A stretch of 64,000 nt of DNA from JAKFWI01 sp035549875 (GCA_035549875.1 DASZPV010000145.1:1-64000); one strand, 5' to 3'; shown: positions 24,303-33,780, counted from the first letter of the stretch. Numbers and translations: made by a program. The notes: a model not told the origin generated them from the sequence alone.

Positions 24303-25487
24303 CTAAGTCGGGCGCCAACCCACCAGGCCGATCAAGGCGCTAAAACCGGCGACATAGGCGAGCGGGATCCACCATGCAGCGCGCAGCCACGCCAGCGCTG
24401 ACTTGGCCTCCGGAAAAATGTTCGAGACCGCCACGCCGGCTGAGGACCCGAACCAGATCATCGAGCCGCCGAATCCGACCGCATAGGCAAGCACGCCCCA
24501 ATCGTAACCGCCCTGCTTGAGCGCCAGGGCGGTCAGCGGAATGTTGTCGAAAATCGCCGACACGAAGCCAAGCCCCAGGGTCAGCGCGGCCGAGGCCGGC
24601 GGCAGCGCTTCAACCGGCATCAGGGAAGCGGCCAGCACAAGCGCAAGCAGGAAGGCGGCGCCCTTTACCGCCTCCGGCAGCACCGACCAATCCGGACGGC
24701 GCACCAGGCATGCGCATAATAGCGCAAACCAGAGCGCCAAGCCGATGACCGGCGCCGTATGCGCCAGGTTCGGCGCGAAAAGATTGGCCGCGACGTTCGC
24801 GCCGACCGCGCACACAAGCATAGCGATCACAATCGCGACCCGCGCCCAATCGACGGCAATGCCGCCCGGCTCGTGCTTCACGATCGGCGCAAATCGCTGC
24901 TGCGCGAAGGATGCCGGGACCGCGAAGACCGCGAACGCGGCGAACGAGCCGACGTAAGCGTGGAGCACGTCAAGCGGGCTCTTCCCCGCGATCCAGATCA
25001 TCGTGGTCGTGGTGTCGCCAACCACGCTGCCGGCGCCGCCGGCATTGGACGCCGCGACAATCGCCGCGAGAAAGGCGATGTGAACCTTTCGTTGGTAGAC
25101 ATGAGCCGCCACAGTCGCGCCGATGAGCGCGCCGGCGATATTGTCAAGCAACGCCGACAAGACAAATATCAACGCCAGCAGCGCCAGGCCGCCCTTCCAA
25201 CCGCCCGGCAGGATGTCTGGCGCCAGATCGGGAAGATTGCTTTGCTCGAAATGCCGGGAGAGCAGCGCAAATCCGATAAGCAAGAGTCCGAGATTGCTCA
25301 ACTCCACCCAATGGTGCGCCAGATGAAGGCCCAGGCCGCCAAACCCCGCGCCGCCGGAGAATCCCGCGAACACGAGCTTGTAGAGCAAAATGACGGCCAA
25401 TCCGGCGATGGCGACCGTCAGCGTGCGGTGGTGAAACACCGCCACGCCTGCAAGCGTGAAGCCGAACAGCGCGAACTCTACGGGCAA
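24303..25487 (-). CDS. Ion transporter superfamily membrane protein (NhaD/CitM-like, putative Na+/H+ antiporter)
   Basis: 394 residues with about eleven hydrophobic segments. The two re-entrant motifs typical of the ion-transporter superfamily are visible: ALLDNIAGALIGATVAA...ASNAGGAGSVVGDTTTTM in the first half and SAIFDNIPLTALALKQGG...FGGSMIWFGSSAGVAVSN in the second. This two-fold pattern is shared by NhaD antiporters, CitM and ArsB; I favour a sodium/proton antiporter but cannot exclude an organic-acid carrier. It is the last gene of the fadB-like/marR/acyl-CoA ligase run, 33 bases after the ligase, so it might import an acid handled by those enzymes. Confidence 0.8.
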   Translation of the reverse strand: MPVEFALFGFTLAGVAVFHHRTLTVAIAGLAVILLYKLVFAGFSGGAGFGGLGLHLAHHWVELSNLGLLLIGFALLSRHFEQSNLPDLAPDILPGGWKGGLALLALIFVLSALLDNIAGALIGATVAAHVYQRKVHIAFLAAIVAASNAGGAGSVVGDTTTTMIWIAGKSPLDVLHAYVGSFAAFAVFAVPASFAQQRFAPIVKHEPGGIAVDWARVAIVIAMLVCAVGANVAANLFAPNLAHTAPVIGLALWFALLCACLVRRPDWSVLPEAVKGAAFLLALVLAASLMPVEALPPASAALTLGLGFVSAIFDNIPLTALALKQGGYDWGVLAYAVGFGGSMIWFGSSAGVAVSNIFPEAKSALAWLRAAWWIPLAYVAGFSALIGLVGWRPT

Positions 25488-25520
25488 CTTTCAATCTCCC
25501 CGCCGGTCCGCCGCGCCCGG

Positions 25521-27569
25521 TCAGACGATCAGGGCGTCCAGCGCCAGAACGCCGTCCGGATAGGCCCGCAGCGGATTGATTTCGATCTCCTTGACGCCGG
25601 GCTGGGCGTCGAGCACCGCGGCCAGGCGCACGATCGCGTCCGCCAGCGCCTCGCGATCGACCTTCGGCGCGCCGCGCCAGCCATCGAGCAGCGCCGACGC
25701 GCGCAATTCGCTCAGCATCTCCTCGGCCTCGGCTTTGGTGATCGGCGCGAGGCGTGTGGACGTATCCTTGATCGCTTCGGCGATCGTGCCGCCGATGCCC
25801 ACCATGATGGTCGGACCGAAACTGGCGTCGCGCACCGAGCCGACGATGAGTTCGACGCCCGCCGGCGCCATGGCTTCGATCAGATAGCGGCGCGCGCCTT
25901 TCAGCGGAATTTTATCCAGCGCGTCGAGCGCGGCGGTGAATGCGGCTTCGTCCGCGAGCTTGAGATGCACGCCGCCCGCCTCGGTTTTGTGCGCGATCTC
26001 GCTGGTCAAAATTTTAGCAACCAGCGGCTTGGGAAGCTTGCGAAACGCATCCATTGCTTCGGCGCGCGTCGAACATGCGGCGCGCTGCGGCGTGGCGATT
26101 CCCAGCCCATCGAGCACTGATTTCGATGCGTCTTCGTCAAGCCCGCCCACGGCCTTGGGGGCCGCGCCGACGTTCACTCTATCTGCCGGCTGCGCCAGTC
26201 TCCATTGCATCTGCGAGTCCTGCGCCAACACGACGGCGGCCTTGGCCAAACGCTCAGGATTTTCCGCGACGAAGAAGCCCTGGGCTCTTAACGCCGTTAT
26301 CGTCGGCCCAACGCCGGCCTCCGAACCGCTTGTGCCGAATATGATCGGTTTGCCCGTCGTCCTGCGGGCGGCGGGAATGAGGTCGAGCGGGTCAAGCGTC
26401 GGCTCGCTCAGCGCGAACACGATAATGGAATCGATCACCGGGTCGGCGCCGATGGCGGCGAGCACGTCGGGAAATGTCGGCCCAGGACGGGCCGTATCGA
26501 CCGGATTTTTCATGTACGTCATCGGCGGCAGCAATTCGGACAGACGCTTGGCTGTCGCCTCGCCGAGCGTAGGCACGGCGATGGCGCCGCCCTTCAGCAC
26601 GTCGAGCATGATCACGCCGGCGCCGCCCTGCCCGGTCAGCACGCCAATGCCCGGCGTCTGCTTGGCCGGCAGACGCTCCAGCGACAGCAGCGCGGCGGCG
26701 GCGGCAAGTTCTTCCGTCGTATCGACGGTCACTGCACCGGCCTGGCGCAGCGCATTCACCTTGAGATCGTACGAGCCAACCAGATTGCCGGTGTGCGATT
26801 GCGCAAATTCGGCGACGTCCTCGCGGCCGACAACGAGCGCCACGACGGGCTTTTTCGGCGTCACGCGCTTCAGCGTATCGTGCAGGCGCCGGCCGGTGGG
26901 AATGCCCTCGATGTGGATCGCGATCGCGCTCGTGCCTTCGTCCTCGGCGAGAAATTCCAGCACGTCCGAAATATCGGTGTCGATCGAATTGCCGACGCCG
27001 ATCGCCGCCGAGACGCCCAGGCCAAGCTTGTGAATGGCGAACGTAACGACGAAATTGATCCCGCTGCTCTGCGACACGACGGCGACGCGGCCGGGCTTGA
27101 TGTCGTCCCGGCCGGCGGCGAATGTAGCCATCAGATCGAGGCTCATGTTAACGAAGCCGGCGGTGTTTGGCCCAAGCAGGCGAAATCCCGAAGACTGGCA
27201 CAATTTCAGGATCTGATCCTGAATCGCCGCGCCCTCCGGGCCCGACTCCGCGAATCCGCCGCTGACGATCAATCCGCCGCCGCAGCCGCAGGCGATCGCC
27301 TCGCGCACCGCTTCCACGCACGCCGCCGCGGGAATGGCGAAAATGACAAGGTCCGCCGGTTGCCCGATCGCGCTCAGCGAAGGATAGGCCTTGCGCCCGA
27401 GAATCTCATCGGCCTTCGGGTTGACCGGATAGACCGCGCCGCGAAACCGTTTGAGTCCATCGACAGCCGCATAGCCGGCCTTGTCCGGCGCGTTGCTGGC
27501 GCCAACGATGGCGACCGATTTCGGCGCAAGCAAGCGTTTCAGATTGGCGAGACGGATTTTCTCTTCCAT
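25521..27569 (-). CDS. NDP-forming acyl-CoA ligase (acetate-CoA ligase family, FerA/Pat-like)
   Basis: 682 residues. Order: CoA-binding Rossmann domain (residues about 13-140, SVAIVGASNAP, IFAIPA), the succinyl-CoA-ligase-like domains with VVSQSSGINF and the phospho-histidine segment AQSHTGNLVGSYD, then a C-terminal ATP-grasp domain (KPLVAKILTSEIAHKTEAGGV, MVGIGGTIAEAIKD, EIEINPLRAYPDG). Members form acyl-CoA from carboxylic acids with NDP production; sphingomonad FerA, a feruloyl-CoA synthetase, belongs here and is controlled by a MarR-type regulator. The marR gene lies 26 bases upstream and a hydratase/dehydrogenase before it, so an aromatic or branched acid is a plausible substrate. That is inference. 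Confidence 0.88.
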   Translation of the reverse strand: MEEKIRLANLKRLLAPKSVAIVGASNAPDKAGYAAVDGLKRFRGAVYPVNPKADEILGRKAYPSLSAIGQPADLVIFAIPAAACVEAVREAIACGCGGGLIVSGGFAESGPEGAAIQDQILKLCQSSGFRLLGPNTAGFVNMSLDLMATFAAGRDDIKPGRVAVVSQSSGINFVVTFAIHKLGLGVSAAIGVGNSIDTDISDVLEFLAEDEGTSAIAIHIEGIPTGRRLHDTLKRVTPKKPVVALVVGREDVAEFAQSHTGNLVGSYDLKVNALRQAGAVTVDTTEELAAAAALLSLERLPAKQTPGIGVLTGQGGAGVIMLDVLKGGAIAVPTLGEATAKRLSELLPPMTYMKNPVDTARPGPTFPDVLAAIGADPVIDSIIVFALSEPTLDPLDLIPAARRTTGKPIIFGTSGSEAGVGPTITALRAQGFFVAENPERLAKAAVVLAQDSQMQWRLAQPADRVNVGAAPKAVGGLDEDASKSVLDGLGIATPQRAACSTRAEAMDAFRKLPKPLVAKILTSEIAHKTEAGGVHLKLADEAAFTAALDALDKIPLKGARRYLIEAMAPAGVELIVGSVRDASFGPTIMVGIGGTIAEAIKDTSTRLAPITKAEAEEMLSELRASALLDGWRGAPKVDREALADAIVRLAAVLDAQPGVKEIEINPLRAYPDGVLALDALIV

Positions 27570-27595
27570 GGCGACCTCAAAGTTTTCCGGAATTC

Positions 27596-28084
27596 CTATC
27601 GCAAGTTCGTGGGCATTATTTCGTCCTGCCCGTGAAAGCGCGCCAGTGCGGCCATAAGCGCCTTCAATTCCCTCTCAGAGAACATCGATGCAAATTGCGC
27701 CTCGTGCTCGGCGAGAATGCGCTCGGCGTTTGCTAAGAGAGCCTTGCCGGCGGCGGTGAGGTGTAATTCCTGGCGGCGCCGGTCGTTGTTTGAGCGGCGC
27801 CGCTCGACCAGTTCGCGCTGGTCCAGCCGATCGACCAGCGCCATCATCGTCGCCCGGTCCGTGCCAAGAATAACGGCGATGTCGGCCTGCGAAGCGCCGG
27901 GGTTGGCGTGTATCAAATGCAGCGCCGCGTATTGCTTCTCCGTCAGCGCGACCTCGGCCATGGCGGCGGCGAACTCCCGATGCATGGCGACCTGCGCCAT
28001 GCGCAACTGGAATCCGATCAGATTTTGCAATCCGGCCAGATCCAGCGGCAGCGTCGGCGCGATCGGAAGGGATAAATCCGCCAT
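27596..28084 (-). CDS. MarR family transcriptional regulator
   Basis: 162 residues. The winged helix is readable as ALTEKQYAALHLIHANPGASQADIAVILGTDRATMMALVDRLDQRELVERRRSNNDRR (about residues 45-102, quoted only as landmarks TEKQYAAL, SQADIA, DRATMMALVDRL and RRSNNDRR), with dimerisation helices on both sides. It is sandwiched between the hydratase/dehydrogenase and acyl-CoA ligase genes on the same strand (gaps of 4 and 26 bases). MarR proteins in CoA-dependent aromatic catabolism are usually released by acyl-CoA thioesters. A good palindromic operator candidate lies at 30249-30263. The start is ATG 28084. Confidence 0.9.
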   Translation of the reverse strand: MADLSLPIAPTLPLDLAGLQNLIGFQLRMAQVAMHREFAAAMAEVALTEKQYAALHLIHANPGASQADIAVILGTDRATMMALVDRLDQRELVERRRSNNDRRRQELHLTAAGKALLANAERILAEHEAQFASMFSERELKALMAALARFHGQDEIMPTNLR

Positions 28085-28088
28085 GCCC

Positions 28089-30224
28089 TTACGCCGCCGC
28101 GGCGTGGGCGCGCCCGTAACCTTCGAAAGACGAGTTTTCGCGGGCGAGCCTGACCAGCAGCGCCGCGGGCTCCCAGTAGTGGCCGTACTTGCCGTGATAG
28201 TGCTCAATCCGCGCCAGCACGTTTTTTAGGCCCAGCGTGTCGGCATAGAACATCGGCCCGCCGAGATGACGCGGGAATCCGTAGCCGGCGGTCCACACCA
28301 CGTCGATGTCCAGCGGGCGATAAGCAACGCCATCTTCCAGCAATTGCGCGCCGATATTGATCAAGGGCAATATGCAGCGCTCGACGATTTCGGCATCGCT
28401 GATGTCGCTGCGTTGCTTGATCTGGCGCTCTGCGGCCAGTTTGCGGATCAACGCGTCGGTTTCCGGATTCGGATAGGCGTTGCGGTCGCCAGGCTTGTAC
28501 AGATAGACGCCCGCGCCGGTCTTCTGCCCGAGCTTGCCGAGCGGCGTAAGCGCGTCCGAGACCACAAAATACGGATCGGGCCGGCTTTCCTTCTTGAACA
28601 ATTCCTGGCGCACTTTCGTGCCGACATCGACGCCAGCCATGTCGTTGACGCGATGCGGGCCCATCGCAAAGCCCCATGCCTCCATCGCATCGTCGATCTG
28701 CGCCGCGCTGGCGCCTTCGAGCAGCAATTGCTCGGCCTCGCGGAAATATCCGTCCAGCATCATCTTGTTGCCGATGAAGCCGAACGCATCCGCCGAGACG
28801 ACGCCGACTTTGCGCAGCTTGCGGCCGATATCGAGACTGGTGACGAGCGTCTGCGATGAGGTGTCCGCGCCGCGCACGATTTCCAGCAGGCGCATCACAT
28901 GCGCCGGCGAGAAGAAGTGCAGCCCCACCACCTGCGACGGCCGTTTGGTCACCGAAGCCAGTTCAGTTACCGACAAGGTCGATGTGTTCGAGGCCAGGAT
29001 GGCGTGCGGCGGCGCTATTTTGTCCAGTTCGCCGATGATCTTCTTTTTAAGATCCATGTCTTCAAACACGGCCTCGATCACCAGATCGACGTCTTTAGCC
29101 CCGTCCAACGATGTGGCGCCTGTGACCAGGCCCATGCGCTGTTCAACATCGGTTTGCGTCATGCGGCCACGCTTTACCGTCGCCTCGTAATTGCCGCGCA
29201 TGACGCCAAGACCGCGGTCGAGCGCGGACTGGTTCACGTCGATCAGCACGGTCGGGATGCCGGCATTGATCAGCGACATCGCAATGCCGCCGCCCATCGT
29301 GCCGGCCCCGATCACCGCGGCCTTGCTGATCGCGGCTGGCTGCATCGGCGGCAGGCCGGGAATCTTGCCGACCTCGCGTTCGGCGAAGAAAATGTGCCTG
29401 AGCGCCTGGCCTTCGCGATCCTTCAGCGAAGCCCGCGATACTTCATCTTCCTTCTTGAGGCCCTGATCGAACGGCAGCGCAATCGAGGCGCGCAGCGCCT
29501 CCATCGTGCGGTTCTGGGTCGTGCGGCCCTTCAGCGCGCGCGCCTGGGTTTTCATGTACGCGGCAACGTCGTCGTCGCTGAACCCGGCGGTATCGACTTT
29601 TCGTTCGCCCGTGCGCCGCGGCTTGGCGCCATCGGCAGCAAGTTTCTGCGCATAGGCCAGACCGCCATCAACCGGCGAGCCTTCGACGATCGCATCGATC
29701 AGGCCGATCGCCAGCGCCTTTTTCGCATCGACCGGCGCGCCGGAGATCATCATCTCCATTGCCGCGCGCGCGCCGACGAGCCGCGGCAGACGTTGCGTGC
29801 CGCCGGCGCCGGGAATGATGCCGAGCGTGATTTCCGGCATGCCCATTTTCGCGTCCGCAACCGCGACGCGGTAATGGCACGCCATCGCGGTTTCGACGCC
29901 GCCGCCCATCGCCGTACCGTGCAGCACGGCGACAACGGGCTTGCTCGATGCTTCGATCTTGTCGAGCGTATCGTAATAGGTGGGCGGCTGAATGGCGCCG
30001 CCGGGTTTGCCGAGATCGGCAAGTTCATTGAGGTCGGCGCCGGACAGGAACGTCCGTCCCGCGCAAGCGATCAGGATCACTTTGACGGCTGGATCGCTGG
30101 CTGCTTCGTCGAGCCCCTGCCAGATGCCTTCACGCACGCTGACATCGATCGCGTTCACCGGCGGACGATCGATCAAGATAAGCCCGACATCGCCCTTCCG
30201 CTCAAAACGCGCCGCGGTAGCCAT
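28089..30224 (-). CDS. Bifunctional enoyl-CoA hydratase / 3-hydroxyacyl-CoA dehydrogenase (FadB/FadJ type)
   Basis: 711 residues. The N-terminal crotonase domain (about 1-190) has the oxyanion GTAMGGGVETAMACHY and MPEITLGIIPGAGGTQR, with both catalytic glutamates present. The dehydrogenase part begins near residue 297 with the NAD fold AVIGAGTMGGGIAMSLINAG, continues with ASNTSTLSVTELA and VGLHFFSPAHVM (catalytic His), then GFIGNKM and two C-terminal helical domains ending near DVVWTAGYGFPRHLGGPM. It catalyses two consecutive beta-oxidation steps. It is the first gene of a minus-strand run with marR, an acyl-CoA ligase and a transporter. Whether its substrates are fatty acids or phenylpropanoids is not determined by sequence. 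Confidence 0.93.
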   Translation of the reverse strand: MATAARFERKGDVGLILIDRPPVNAIDVSVREGIWQGLDEAASDPAVKVILIACAGRTFLSGADLNELADLGKPGGAIQPPTYYDTLDKIEASSKPVVAVLHGTAMGGGVETAMACHYRVAVADAKMGMPEITLGIIPGAGGTQRLPRLVGARAAMEMMISGAPVDAKKALAIGLIDAIVEGSPVDGGLAYAQKLAADGAKPRRTGERKVDTAGFSDDDVAAYMKTQARALKGRTTQNRTMEALRASIALPFDQGLKKEDEVSRASLKDREGQALRHIFFAEREVGKIPGLPPMQPAAISKAAVIGAGTMGGGIAMSLINAGIPTVLIDVNQSALDRGLGVMRGNYEATVKRGRMTQTDVEQRMGLVTGATSLDGAKDVDLVIEAVFEDMDLKKKIIGELDKIAPPHAILASNTSTLSVTELASVTKRPSQVVGLHFFSPAHVMRLLEIVRGADTSSQTLVTSLDIGRKLRKVGVVSADAFGFIGNKMMLDGYFREAEQLLLEGASAAQIDDAMEAWGFAMGPHRVNDMAGVDVGTKVRQELFKKESRPDPYFVVSDALTPLGKLGQKTGAGVYLYKPGDRNAYPNPETDALIRKLAAERQIKQRSDISDAEIVERCILPLINIGAQLLEDGVAYRPLDIDVVWTAGYGFPRHLGGPMFYADTLGLKNVLARIEHYHGKYGHYWEPAALLVRLARENSSFEGYGRAHAAAA

Positions 30225-30248
30225 GGGCCGTCCTTCCCTGTGCCGATT

Positions 30249-30263
30249 GTATGCTTATCATAC
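30249..30263. promoter_or_regulatory. Candidate MarR operator upstream of the hydratase/dehydrogenase gene
   Basis: GTATG (30249-30253), CTTAT, CATAC (30259-30263) is a perfect 5+5 palindrome, extended by AT/AT at 30246-30247 and 30265-30266. It lies 25 bases upstream of the start codon at 30224, in the expected promoter zone of the operon that encodes a MarR regulator as its second gene. Size and symmetry suit MarR dimers. Confidence 0.5.
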
Positions 30264-30334
30264 GATATGGGGAGTGCGTATCATCGCCGGCGGCCAATAT
30301 GAAGCCCTTTTGAACCGCGCGCAAAAGCCTTTCC

Positions 30335-31555
30335 TCACGGGCCCTTTCTGTCGGACACCAAACGATAGGTGAAATTCGTCCGTCCCATCCCCTGCACTTC
30401 GTATAGCGCCGCCAGGTCTTTGTTGGGCTGCACCTGCAGCGCGGCCAGCGCCTGCTTATCGGACGCGATTTGCGCGGTTTCCATGACGCCGATATCGCGT
30501 GTCCCGGCGATCGCGATAATTCGGTTTCCGGTGGGGCCGCGCACCGCGGCGAGATAGCCGTAATCGCGGTTGGACTCGTCGCTCAACGCTTCGCCGGCGC
30601 CGCTGACATAGATTTTACCCGTCTGGGTATCGATCACTTCGTCAAAACTGTCGCCGATCTTGAAGCGCGAGGCGGCGAAAATCTGATCGCGCAGAATACC
30701 TAGGGCCGAAAGGTATCCGATATAAACGATGTCGTTCGTCTTCAGCATATCGGGCTGCAATTGCGACGACGTGATGACCCGCACGCGGGCGCCGCCGCCC
30801 GCCGCCTGATGCATCAGCGGCATGATCTCGCGCATGGCGAGCGTCGCGCCGACCGGCGTGTAGTAGGTGTCCATATCGACGTAGCGTTCCTGAAGTTTGG
30901 GATGGGACATCAGAAAGGATTCAAGGTCGCTGGGCGAGTTCACGTCGAATTCCCGCAGCATGCGGACAGGCTGTATCCCCCCCTCGGTGTCGCCAAAAAT
31001 GTAGTAGTCGCCGATGACCACTAGCGCCGGGCGGTCGTGGGCGAAACCGGCCCACAACGGCGTTTCCACGAGTTGCGCCAGTTCGCGCGCGGGCGCTGCT
31101 TGCCGGCTGACCAGCAGCCAGGCGAACGTATTGATCGCCAGCAGTAAGCCGAGCGCCCCGGCCAACAGCCAACGCCGCTTCAGCAGCGTCGCTGCAACGG
31201 GGACCGCCGCGGCTTCGATCTCGTCTGCCGGCCGCTCCCGGGCGACCAGGCGATAGGTGCCCACGGGAATCGATAATTGGGCCGGCTCGGCGCGCCCCTC
31301 GCCCTCATAAAACCGCTCCAGCTTGCGCCGCAGCCGGTGAACATAGACCCGTACCGACGCATCCCCCGGCATATCGACGCTGCGCCCGAAAACGTCCTGC
31401 GCGATATCGACCTCGCGCAGCGTGACGCCGGCGGCGGCTTTGGCGGCCAGATAGTCAAACAGGCGCGACAGGCCAGCCGATCGCCCCAGGACGCCGCTGG
31501 CGCGAATTCGCGCCACCTGCTCGGCGAATGCATCTATTTGTTCCGCAACAGCCAT
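30335..31555 (-). CDS. Membrane-bound winged-helix regulator (ToxR/CadC-like architecture)
   Basis: 406 residues. The N-terminal winged helix is of the type with LFDYLAAKA, EVDIAQDVFGRS, ASVRVYVHRLRRKLERFY and IPVGTYRLV (about 25-105). One membrane helix follows (LLAGALGLLLAINTFAWLLV, about 127-146), then a periplasmic domain of about 250 residues with no family I recognise; it holds LVVIGDYYIFGDTEGG and VRVITSSQLQPDM. The layout resembles CadC/ToxR, one-component regulators that bind DNA from the membrane. It is divergent from a TonB receptor, whose expression it may control. ATG 31555 is preferred, since the 51 codons upstream are not protein-like. Ligand unknown. Confidence 0.85.
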   Translation of the reverse strand: MAVAEQIDAFAEQVARIRASGVLGRSAGLSRLFDYLAAKAAAGVTLREVDIAQDVFGRSVDMPGDASVRVYVHRLRRKLERFYEGEGRAEPAQLSIPVGTYRLVARERPADEIEAAAVPVAATLLKRRWLLAGALGLLLAINTFAWLLVSRQAAPARELAQLVETPLWAGFAHDRPALVVIGDYYIFGDTEGGIQPVRMLREFDVNSPSDLESFLMSHPKLQERYVDMDTYYTPVGATLAMREIMPLMHQAAGGGARVRVITSSQLQPDMLKTNDIVYIGYLSALGILRDQIFAASRFKIGDSFDEVIDTQTGKIYVSGAGEALSDESNRDYGYLAAVRGPTGNRIIAIAGTRDIGVMETAQIASDKQALAALQVQPNKDLAALYEVQGMGRTNFTYRLVSDRKGP

Positions 31556-31567
31556 CGGAATGCGACC

Positions 31568-31583
31568 TGTAACCCCGTGTAAC
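31568..31583. promoter_or_regulatory. Direct repeat TGTAAC x2, candidate operator
   Basis: TGTAAC at 31568-31573 and again at 31578-31583, a 10-base period, the spacing bound by OmpR-type winged-helix dimers. A related GTAAA is at 31596-31600. The pair lies 13 bases upstream of the membrane regulator start and 125 bases before the divergent TonB receptor. Confidence 0.35.
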
Positions 31584-31707
31584 GCCGGAGAAACCGTAAA
31601 GTACTCAAGGCATGCCAGCCAAGCCAGTGCATGAGACAGGCGAAGGCGGCGGCCCCACACAAAGCGGGAATGCGCCAAACGCCCGTTGAGCAGAAAGCCT
31701 TGGATCA

Positions 31708-33780
31708 ATGCCGCTGTCGAAGAACTGGCTCGCCGCTCTTGGCGCCGCCCACCTCTGTCTTGCCCCGCTAGCCGCCCTGGCTCAAGCTACGCCGCCCCCG
31801 GACGCCAAGGACAAGCCAGTCCAGGTCGCACAAGGCGACATCATCGTGTTCGGGCGCGCCGAGCGCCAGATCGGCGTTGCCGACGCGGCCACGGCCGGCA
31901 GTGTCGGCGGGGCCGATCTAACTACCCGGCCGATCCTGCGCGTGGCGCAATTGCTCGAAGTCGTCCCCGGCATGATCGCCGCCCAGCATTCCGGCTCGGG
32001 CAAGGCCAACCAGTACTTCCTCCGCGGCATCAACCTGGATCACGGGACGGATTTCACCACCTATTTTGACGGCGTACCGATGAACTTCCGCAGCCACGGC
32101 CACGGCCAAGGCTATATGGATCTCAACGGCATCATCCCGGAAACCGTCAACCGCGTCGATTTCCGCAAGGGCCCCTATCGCGCCGACGTGGGCGACTTCG
32201 CCCTCGCCGGTCAGGCGTTCCTCGGCACGGTGAAAAGGTTCGACGCGCCGTTCGTTACGATCGAAGGCGGCTCATACAACCACCAGCGGCTCGTCGCCGG
32301 CGGATCGACGCAATGGGCCGGCGGCGAACTCACCGGCGCGGCGCAGGTGAAGACGTATGACGGGCCCTGGCAACTGGCCGAAAAACTCCAGCACGGCTCG
32401 CTCTACGCCAAATACACCCATCCCCTTTTTGAAGGCGATCTGACGCTCAGCCTTTCCGGCTATTACGGCCGCTGGCGGCCGACCGAGCAGATTCCGGAGC
32501 GCGCGATCGGGCGCCGGTTTGTTGGCGAAGGCCACGACATCACCTGCGCCGATGCGTACTGCGCGATAGACCCGACGGCGCGCGGGCAGACGTCGCGATG
32601 GATCGCCACCGCCGGCTACGAGGACTCAAAGTGGCGGGTGAACTCATACGCGCAATATTATGACTGGCGCATGTCGTCGAACCCGACGTTTTTTCTCGAC
32701 GACCCCACGAACGGCGACCAGATTTTCCAGCACGACCGGCGCACCACCTATGGCGGGCGGATCGAGCGCCATACCGACATGATGGACAGCGCGCTCACGC
32801 TGCGCTTCGGCGCCGAAACGCGCTACGACGACATTCCCAATGTCGGCGTCGATCACACGGTGGCCAACAAGCTCATCGCAATCATTGCTAAGAACGCGGT
32901 GAAGGAGGCTTCCGTTTCGCCCTATACGGAAGCCGAATGGCGCGTGAACGATAAACTCCGCGTCAATGGCGGGCTACGCTACGATTTCTACAATTACGAC
33001 GTGAAGGCGCTCGATCCCGGCTCCAGCCAAGGCGACAAAAACGACGCCATGCTCTCGCCGAGCGTAGGCGCGGCTTACCGCCTTACCGACGATCTGGAAT
33101 TCTACGCCAATTGGGGCCGCGGCCTGCATTCCAACGACGCGCGCGGCGTGGTCCAGGCGGTCAATCCCGTGCCCGGCCTCACCAAGGGCGAAGGCAAGGA
33201 ACTGGGCGCGCGCCTCCAGCACGGCGCGCTAACGCTAACCGGCGCCTATTGGTGGCTCGATAGCGACAGCGAACTGCGCTTCGTCGGCGACAGCAATTCG
33301 GTCGAACCCGCCGGCGCCTCCAAACGCGAAGGCTACGAACTCACCGCCTTCTGGCGCCCGTTCGCCTGGCTGGCGCTCGACGGCCAATGGACGCAAAGCC
33401 AGGCGCGCTATGTCGATGCGCCGGGCGCCGACCACATTCCCGGCGCGCTCGAACAAGCTGGCGAACTCGGCATTTCCTGCATCTGGGAACATTGGGAAGC
33501 CAGCGCGCGGGTGCGCTACGTCGGCCCGTACGCTCTCATCGAAGACGATTCGGTGCGCGCCAAGGCAGAGCAGGAATTGAGCCTGCGCGCCGCCTGGAAG
33601 CCTTCTGGCAAACTCATGGTGTTTGCCGAAGTGCTCAACGCGCTCGACCACAAGGGCAAGGACATCCAATACTTCTACACTTCCCGGCTGCCGGGCGAAC
33701 CCGCGGGCGGAATCGACGATATCGTCGCCCGGGCCCATGAGCCCCGCACGTTCCGTATCGGCGTTACCAAACGCTTCTGA
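31708..33780 (+). CDS. TonB-dependent outer membrane receptor
   Basis: 690 residues. A signal peptide (about 1-26, ending ALAQA) is followed by a plug domain with AQLLEVVPGMIAAQHSGSG, NQYFLRGINLDHGTDFTTYFDG and VNRVDFRKGPY, then a 22-strand-type barrel rich in aromatic, alternating strands and ending VTKRF with a terminal Phe as needed for BAM assembly. There is no N-terminal signalling domain, so no FecR-type control is expected. The ligand is not evident. The neighbouring membrane-bound regulator (divergent) and thiolase (downstream, 77 bases) suggest a substrate-specific uptake unit. ATG 31708. Confidence 0.93.
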   Translation: MPLSKNWLAALGAAHLCLAPLAALAQATPPPDAKDKPVQVAQGDIIVFGRAERQIGVADAATAGSVGGADLTTRPILRVAQLLEVVPGMIAAQHSGSGKANQYFLRGINLDHGTDFTTYFDGVPMNFRSHGHGQGYMDLNGIIPETVNRVDFRKGPYRADVGDFALAGQAFLGTVKRFDAPFVTIEGGSYNHQRLVAGGSTQWAGGELTGAAQVKTYDGPWQLAEKLQHGSLYAKYTHPLFEGDLTLSLSGYYGRWRPTEQIPERAIGRRFVGEGHDITCADAYCAIDPTARGQTSRWIATAGYEDSKWRVNSYAQYYDWRMSSNPTFFLDDPTNGDQIFQHDRRTTYGGRIERHTDMMDSALTLRFGAETRYDDIPNVGVDHTVANKLIAIIAKNAVKEASVSPYTEAEWRVNDKLRVNGGLRYDFYNYDVKALDPGSSQGDKNDAMLSPSVGAAYRLTDDLEFYANWGRGLHSNDARGVVQAVNPVPGLTKGEGKELGARLQHGALTLTGAYWWLDSDSELRFVGDSNSVEPAGASKREGYELTAFWRPFAWLALDGQWTQSQARYVDAPGADHIPGALEQAGELGISCIWEHWEASARVRYVGPYALIEDDSVRAKAEQELSLRAAWKPSGKLMVFAEVLNALDHKGKDIQYFYTSRLPGEPAGGIDDIVARAHEPRTFRIGVTKRF

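Noticed and set aside
31615..31650. Segment resembling the end of a cobalamin riboswitch (GCCAGTGCATGAGACAGGC) before the TonB receptor
   Set aside because: Only the last box is vaguely similar and it holds extra bases; the other conserved cobalamin-riboswitch elements are absent upstream.
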